64,000 nucleotides of DNA from Candidatus Chloroploca sp. Khr17. Lineage in GTDB: Bacteria > Chloroflexota > Chloroflexia > Chloroflexales > Chloroflexaceae. The stretch is from positions 56,025 to 120,024 of the forward strand of contig NZ_RYFF01000013.1 of assembly GCF_004138165.1 (NCBI RefSeq), in the 5' to 3' direction. Shown here one piece after another: positions 59,943 to 64,000 of the stretch; position 1 is the first letter of the stretch, and every line of letters begins with the position of its first letter. The notes beneath the pieces were generated by a model, which saw nothing but the letters and a program-made list of their open reading frames with translations, was not told the DNA's origin and ran no database searches. The translations under genes and the position numbers were made by a program.

Positions 59943-61409
59943 TTAGCCTGATTGGCCCATGCTCTCCAGGTCGTCGAGGCTGATCCGTTGCTCGTGATGC
60001 CGGGCCAATTCACGCCAGACCAGCGTCTGGCTCGTGCGTTCCTCGTGACCGACGATCACTACCACATCAATACCCCGGCGTGCGGCATCGCTCAGATTGC
60101 GCCCCACGGCACGCCCACGCAGATCAACCGTGACAATCATGTTCTGGGTACGCAATTGCTGCGCAACCTGTTGCGCATAGCCGTAATCATCATCGGCAAC
60201 CGGAGCCACCAGGACATGCTGGCGGCGACTGAGGAGAGGCTTGAGCTTGCTGGCGGCGACAACTCGTTCGAGGCCATAGGCAAAGCCAACCGCAGGAACG
60301 CGCCCGCGCCCACCGAGGGCGGCGACCAGATCATCATAGCGCCCACCACCACACAGTTGCAGCCCGCTGGCATCATCAATCTCAAAGATCATGCCGCTAT
60401 AGTAGTGCAAGCCGCGCCCCAATCCGGCCTCAATCCGAATGTGTTCGGCATCAAGCCCGTGCGCCTCGAGCAGTTCAACCAGCGCCCCCAACTCCTGGTA
60501 AGCGGGAGCTTCAAGGTTATACGCGCTGAGCATGGCGGCCATGGCCGGCATCGCGGTCGCGGGTGGACCACTGAGGCTCGTCAAGTGGGTAAGGATTGTC
60601 AGGGCGTGTTCAAGCGCCGCCTGTTCGTCGCGTCGGCGCAACTTGCGCAACAGGCGCGCCACAATCTCTTCAGGATGGCGCGTTCCCGTACTGAGGTCAA
60701 GTTCCATCATGCGGAGCGTCTGGAGCAACCAGGCGGCTGATTGGCTCTCGTCGATCCCGGGAGGCAATTCGAGCCCTGCCGGTATTTCGCTGTTATCTTC
60801 ATGCAGTCGTTCGCGGATCGCCTCGGGGCCGCGGGTGCGTAGGCGATCAAGCCCCCAGACCAGAATGCCCTGCGTACGCTCAGTGAGGCCGAGTTGGGCA
60901 AGGATTTCGCGCACGAGACCGACATGCCCAATCAGCACACGGTAGTCGTTGATTCCCACGGCCTCGAGGCCGGCGCAGGCCACAGCGAGCACCTCGGCAT
61001 CCGCGCGCGGGGCAGGGCCACCAATGATCTCGCCCCCGATCTGGGTAAACTGGCGGTACGTGTGGCGTTGTGGGCGTTCATAACGAAAGACCGGCCCGCT
61101 ATAACTCAGCCGCAGTGGTAGGGGTTGGTCCTGCAAATGGGCCACATAAGCCCGCAAGACTGAGGCTGTCCATTCAGGCCGCAGGGCGAGGTCGCGCCCG
61201 CCAAAGCTAAACTCATAGACCTTGCCGGCCAGTTCTTCACCAAGTTTGCGCTGATAGAGATCGCGGTGTTCGATAATTGGCAGATCAACGGGTGCATAGC
61301 CATAGGCCTCAAGGATTGCCTCGATGTGCGAACGCACCCGTATGGCCTCACCCTGGGCAGCAGGAAGCAGATCACGCATCCCGCGAACGACCTCAAGCGT
61401 ACCACTCAC
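59943..61409 (-). CDS. Histidyl-tRNA synthetase-like protein (HisS or HisZ paralogue)
   Basis: A 488-residue class II synthetase-like protein. It has motif 2 FRYERPQRHTYRQFTQIGG, a GLGRGLHYYSGMIFEI loop (canonical RGLDYY has Asp where His stands), LCGGGRYDDLVAALGG, motif 3 AVGFAYGLERVV, and a C-terminal anticodon-binding-like domain (HVLVAPVADDDYGYAQQVAQ). HisZ, the HisG regulatory subunit, is a similar paralogue but usually lacks the anticodon domain and pairs with short HisG; here HisG is long. A tRNA synthetase or diverged paralogue is thus more likely, but the Asp-to-His change leaves doubt. The start is GTG at 61409 with GAGGAAG upstream. Confidence 0.75.
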   Translation of the reverse strand: MSGTLEVVRGMRDLLPAAQGEAIRVRSHIEAILEAYGYAPVDLPIIEHRDLYQRKLGEELAGKVYEFSFGGRDLALRPEWTASVLRAYVAHLQDQPLPLRLSYSGPVFRYERPQRHTYRQFTQIGGEIIGGPAPRADAEVLAVACAGLEAVGINDYRVLIGHVGLVREILAQLGLTERTQGILVWGLDRLRTRGPEAIRERLHEDNSEIPAGLELPPGIDESQSAAWLLQTLRMMELDLSTGTRHPEEIVARLLRKLRRRDEQAALEHALTILTHLTSLSGPPATAMPAMAAMLSAYNLEAPAYQELGALVELLEAHGLDAEHIRIEAGLGRGLHYYSGMIFEIDDASGLQLCGGGRYDDLVAALGGRGRVPAVGFAYGLERVVAASKLKPLLSRRQHVLVAPVADDDYGYAQQVAQQLRTQNMIVTVDLRGRAVGRNLSDAARRGIDVVVIVGHEERTSQTLVWRELARHHEQRISLDDLESMGQSG

Positions 61410-61496
61410 AATATCTTCCTCTTCGCTAACGCCCTCACAGCCGCAAGAAGTATAGTACGGTTAGCTTTTCAGCGCAAGGGAAGCGCTCGCTGCGTC

Positions 61497-61616
61497 AGGG
61501 TTGCTGCAAAGTCATCCTGATTGTCCGCAGATTACGCAGATTATAGCTTCCGCATCTGCGTAATCTGCGTAATCTGCGGACGCTATCTAACCCTACTGGG
61601 ATTTTGCAACAGCCCT
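61497..61616. repeat. MITE-like element with GCAGATTACGCAGATT core
   Basis: Outer ends AGGGTTGCTGCAAA (61497) and, on the other strand, AGGGCTGTTGCAAA (61616) match at 12 of 14 positions. They enclose a perfect 21 bp hairpin, 61523-61543 (GTCCGCAGATTACGCAGATT...) and 61561-61581. The 120 bp unit is non-coding and lies in the 484-base gap between the HisRS-like gene and the beta-helix gene. The rest of that gap contains no supported gene. Confidence 0.55.
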
Positions 61617-61793
61617 ACTCGCTGCATCCATGCCGTCGGCGTAATATGATCTATGCTGCGCCATGCCGATGGCGCTGAGATCGTCAGGTCGAAGGTGAAA
61701 CCGGTGCTCACTCGCCGTGCTGGTTATGATTATTGTCACCGAGATCACGGTGCGTAAAATGGAAAACGTCGGATGTACTCGCGAACGGTACGT

Positions 61794-61799
61794 TATAAT
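61794..61799 (+). promoter_or_regulatory. -10 box for the beta-helix surface protein gene
   Basis: A perfect TATAAT lies about 95 bases before the ATG at 61894. No clear -35 is found at 16-18 bases, though TGTAC and GTAC occur upstream as in the promoter at 53651. Confidence 0.35.
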
Positions 61800-61893
61800 A
61801 CCAATGAGCGTTGGTCACCCTGCGTACACCAAGCCCCGTTGAGGCGTTGTGATGACCAGCACGGCAATCCAAAATAGTCATAAGGAGCCACCT

Positions 61894-64000
61894 ATGAGCC
61901 GTTTGCTGGCCCGGTTGTTGCTGGCGCTGTGCCTCATCCTGGTGGGTCTAAGTTGGCCTGCGCCCAGGGTCAAGGCTGCGGTGAGCATCGTGGTTGATCC
62001 AAGTGCCGGTGATGCGGACAACAATAGTGATGGCAAGTGTTCGCTCTACGAGGCGTTGCAGGCCATTGCCGACCAGGGCGTCTACTATCAGTGCGACGCC
62101 AGCGGTTCTGGGCCATATGCGATCAGTTTCAACACCCCTGGCCCGCTTCAATTGAGCGATCCTTTGAAGGATCTGCCCAATATTAGTGCCGATCTTCTGA
62201 TGATTGGCCCGGTCACGATTGTGGGACGACCCGGGGGAAGCAGCCCGATCTTTGTGATCAATGGCGGTGGCAGCCTGAGTCTTACCAACTTGACGCTGAC
62301 AAAAGGCGCGCCAGCCATCCGGGTCGCCATTGGTGGCACGCTCAATGCAGCCGGGGTCAGTTTTCTTGATAATGTTGCTACCGTTGGCGATGGCGGGGCC
62401 ATTCGCAGCGAGGGGGCTCTGCAGATTGCCGGGAGCCTGTTTACGGGCAATGGGGCCGACGGCAGCGATGGCGGCGGCGCGATCTGGGCGGCAGGCAGTG
62501 ATCTGGCCCAGATTGCCGGGTCGATCTTTACGGGCAACCGGGCCTTGCGCAGTGGTGGCGCAATCTATGCGATCGCGCCGCTCGAACTGACCGATGTGAT
62601 TCTTGATGGCAACCTGGCTTTTGCCAGCGATCCCAATAACAATGGGGTCGAGGGCGATCCCGGTGATAACTATGATGCCCAGGGCGGCGGCGCACTCTAT
62701 GTGCGGAACAATGGGGCCAACCCAGATACCGCTCACCTTACCCGCGTGATCATGACCGGCAACCTGAGCCTCCGTGGCAATGGTGGTGGCTTGCACGTGA
62801 GCCCCAACAGTGCCGTCACCGTGCGTGATAGTGTGCTGAGTGGCAATATCGCTGGTTCGGCTGGCAATGATCGCCGGGGTGGGGCCGTAGCCAATTTTGG
62901 CGGCCTTACGACCATTGTGCGCAGTGTGCTGCTCAACAATCTGGTGACAGGCAGCGGCGGTGCCATTGCAAACAGTGGCGACTTTGGGCTGACCCTCGCG
63001 AATGTGGAATTGACCGCCAATGCAGCGACTGCCAATGGCGGCGGGCTGTTCAATGAAGATCCTAGCGGCGGCGCTGCTATTGTGGATCTGCGCAACGTGA
63101 CGATCACCGCCAATAGTGCCGGAGGCCAGGGGGCGGCGCTGTTCAACCAGCCTGATGGTACGCTGAGGCTGGTGAATACGGCGCTGGTGGGCGGCTGCGC
63201 GGGGGGAAGCCTCACCTCGCTTGGCCATAACTTGGATGACGGTAGCAGTTGTGGATTGAATCAACCCGGCGACCTGAGTGCGACCAGCGCGAGCTTTGCT
63301 GCGCCGAGTTTCAATGGCGGCCCGCTTAGTCCGATGCTGACCAGCCGGCCAACGGGGGCCAGTCCGTTACGTGATGCGGGCGATCCGGCAACTTGTGCCA
63401 GCACCGAGGTTGATAACCAGGATGTGCGGGGTTTCAGTCGCCCTAAAGGCAACCGCTGCGATATTGGGGCTTTCGAGCTCCCGGCTCCGGCGCCGGTGAC
63501 CAGCCTGACCCCGCTCCCGCCCGGGCCGCTCAATTTTGGCAATGTGACGGTGGGCAATAGCCAGCAACTGAGCATCGATTTCTCTAATACGGGCGATGCT
63601 CCGCTCACGCTGAGCACTGCCCAGCTCAGTGGGCCAGATGCAGCAAGCTTTAGTATTGCATCGAGCATCCCGCTCACGCTTGATCCGGGCACGAGTGGCA
63701 GCCTGAATCTGGGGTGTGCGCCAACGGGGATGCCCGGGCTGCGCAGTGCAACGCTGAGCTTGAGCAGTGACGACCCGGCTCAGCCGACCCTGAACTATGT
63801 CTTGAGTTGCAATGCCGTGGCCGCACCGACGCCTGGTTTTGCGAGCGACCCGGTTGCTCCTGGCCCACTTGATGTTGGTCAAGCTCTGGTGGGTGGCAGC
63901 CGCGACCGCAGCCTGAGTTTTCTTGAGATTGGCGGGGCCAGCCTGACCATCAGCGCACTCAGTCTGGGTGGGCTCAATCCCGGCGATTTTAGCCTGGTGG
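61894..64000 (+). CDS. Secreted CSLREA/parallel beta-helix/choice-of-anchor-D protein, 5' part
   Basis: The frame starts at ATG 61894 with AAGGAG seven bases upstream and runs past the right edge; 702 residues are visible. Residues 1-29 are a signal peptide (LLARLLLALCLILVGLSWPA, then PRVKAA). The next stretch holds a CSLREA-type motif (DGKCSLYEALQAI). Residues 100-480 are Asn/Gly-rich right-handed beta-helix rungs (GGAIRSEGALQIAGSLFTGN and many alike), ending with the choice-of-anchor-Q-like SPLRDAGDPATC and NRCDIGAFELP. From about 540, ASH/choice-of-anchor-D repeats begin (LNFGNVTVGNSQQLSIDFSN, LDVGQALVGGSRDRSLSFLE). It is a large surface protein, likely binding glycan or matrix. Confidence 0.85.
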   Translation, partial: MSRLLARLLLALCLILVGLSWPAPRVKAAVSIVVDPSAGDADNNSDGKCSLYEALQAIADQGVYYQCDASGSGPYAISFNTPGPLQLSDPLKDLPNISADLLMIGPVTIVGRPGGSSPIFVINGGGSLSLTNLTLTKGAPAIRVAIGGTLNAAGVSFLDNVATVGDGGAIRSEGALQIAGSLFTGNGADGSDGGGAIWAAGSDLAQIAGSIFTGNRALRSGGAIYAIAPLELTDVILDGNLAFASDPNNNGVEGDPGDNYDAQGGGALYVRNNGANPDTAHLTRVIMTGNLSLRGNGGGLHVSPNSAVTVRDSVLSGNIAGSAGNDRRGGAVANFGGLTTIVRSVLLNNLVTGSGGAIANSGDFGLTLANVELTANAATANGGGLFNEDPSGGAAIVDLRNVTITANSAGGQGAALFNQPDGTLRLVNTALVGGCAGGSLTSLGHNLDDGSSCGLNQPGDLSATSASFAAPSFNGGPLSPMLTSRPTGASPLRDAGDPATCASTEVDNQDVRGFSRPKGNRCDIGAFELPAPAPVTSLTPLPPGPLNFGNVTVGNSQQLSIDFSNTGDAPLTLSTAQLSGPDAASFSIASSIPLTLDPGTSGSLNLGCAPTGMPGLRSATLSLSSDDPAQPTLNYVLSCNAVAAPTPGFASDPVAPGPLDVGQALVGGSRDRSLSFLEIGGASLTISALSLGGLNPGDFSLV

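Overview
The window reads as a chromosomal stretch of a GC-rich, multi-membrane-protein bacterium, most likely Chloroflexota (class Chloroflexia). This is inference, not proof. It rests on the many secreted proteins with Thr/Pro linkers, DUF11/FG-GAP/choice-of-anchor surface proteins, YfhO-like and PTPS-related membrane proteins, a heptose-kinase-type sugar pathway without LPS genes, and dispersed intergenic oligomer repeats typical of these genomes. No rRNA, tRNA, CRISPR array, complete insertion sequence or phage is visible.

Layout. (1) 1-24493, minus strand: a long polysaccharide locus. In transcription order it holds a GmhB-like heptose phosphatase, an HlyD-type lipoprotein, a Wzz/BY-kinase-like co-polymerase with a dead P-loop, a Tat-exported polysaccharide-deacetylase-like protein, a membrane protein with a spermidine-synthase-fold core, an HGSNAT-like acyltransferase, a Wzx flippase, an asparagine-synthetase-like protein lacking the glutaminase Cys, a SpeD-family pyruvoyl decarboxylase, four GT4 and two GT2 glycosyltransferases plus a second Wzx, an O-antigen-ligase-like polymerase and a cut-off secreted protein. 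Many neighbours overlap by 4 to 20 bases, so the locus behaves as one or a few operons. (2) 24691-34155, plus strand: hddA (diverging from gmhB), a secreted DNRLRE protein, then a tight trio of a GT-C/PTPS-related membrane protein, an Ig-like lipoprotein and a membrane-anchored GH5-like protein. (3) 34156-34518: a nest of small terminal-inverted-repeat elements. (4) 34519-52086, minus strand: a second surface/glycan operon. It starts with GT2 and GT4, contains a complete partner-switching module (STAS, SpoIIE phosphatase, HATPase, STAS, CheY), and continues with a third Wzx, a jelly-roll protein, a YfhO-like protein and a 2063-residue DUF11/FG-GAP surface protein. (5) 52400-57037: an SH3-domain membrane protein, a divergent radical SAM/B12 enzyme, a UspA protein and a BtuF-like protein whose tail runs into an hsdM fragment. 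(6) 57091-61409, minus strand: purM, hisG, a creatininase-family protein and a HisRS-like protein, a housekeeping operon. (7) 61894-64000, plus strand: a cut-off CSLREA/beta-helix/choice-of-anchor-D surface protein.

How it fits together. The glycosyltransferases, three flippases, the polymerase and the co-polymerase would build and export a Wzx/Wzy-type polysaccharide, probably containing heptose. The most unusual part is the coupled pair at 10591-12943: an asparagine-synthetase-like amide ligase with Ser in place of the glutamine-hydrolysing Cys, overlapping a SpeD-family decarboxylase. Together they could make an amine and attach it to a carboxyl group, possibly on the glycan. The partner-switching module has no sigma factor beside it and may control the second surface operon. 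Intergenic DNA is unusual: several near-perfect long hairpins with unrelated arm sequences sit directly at gene ends, and a family of about 120-140 bp MITE-like elements recurs.
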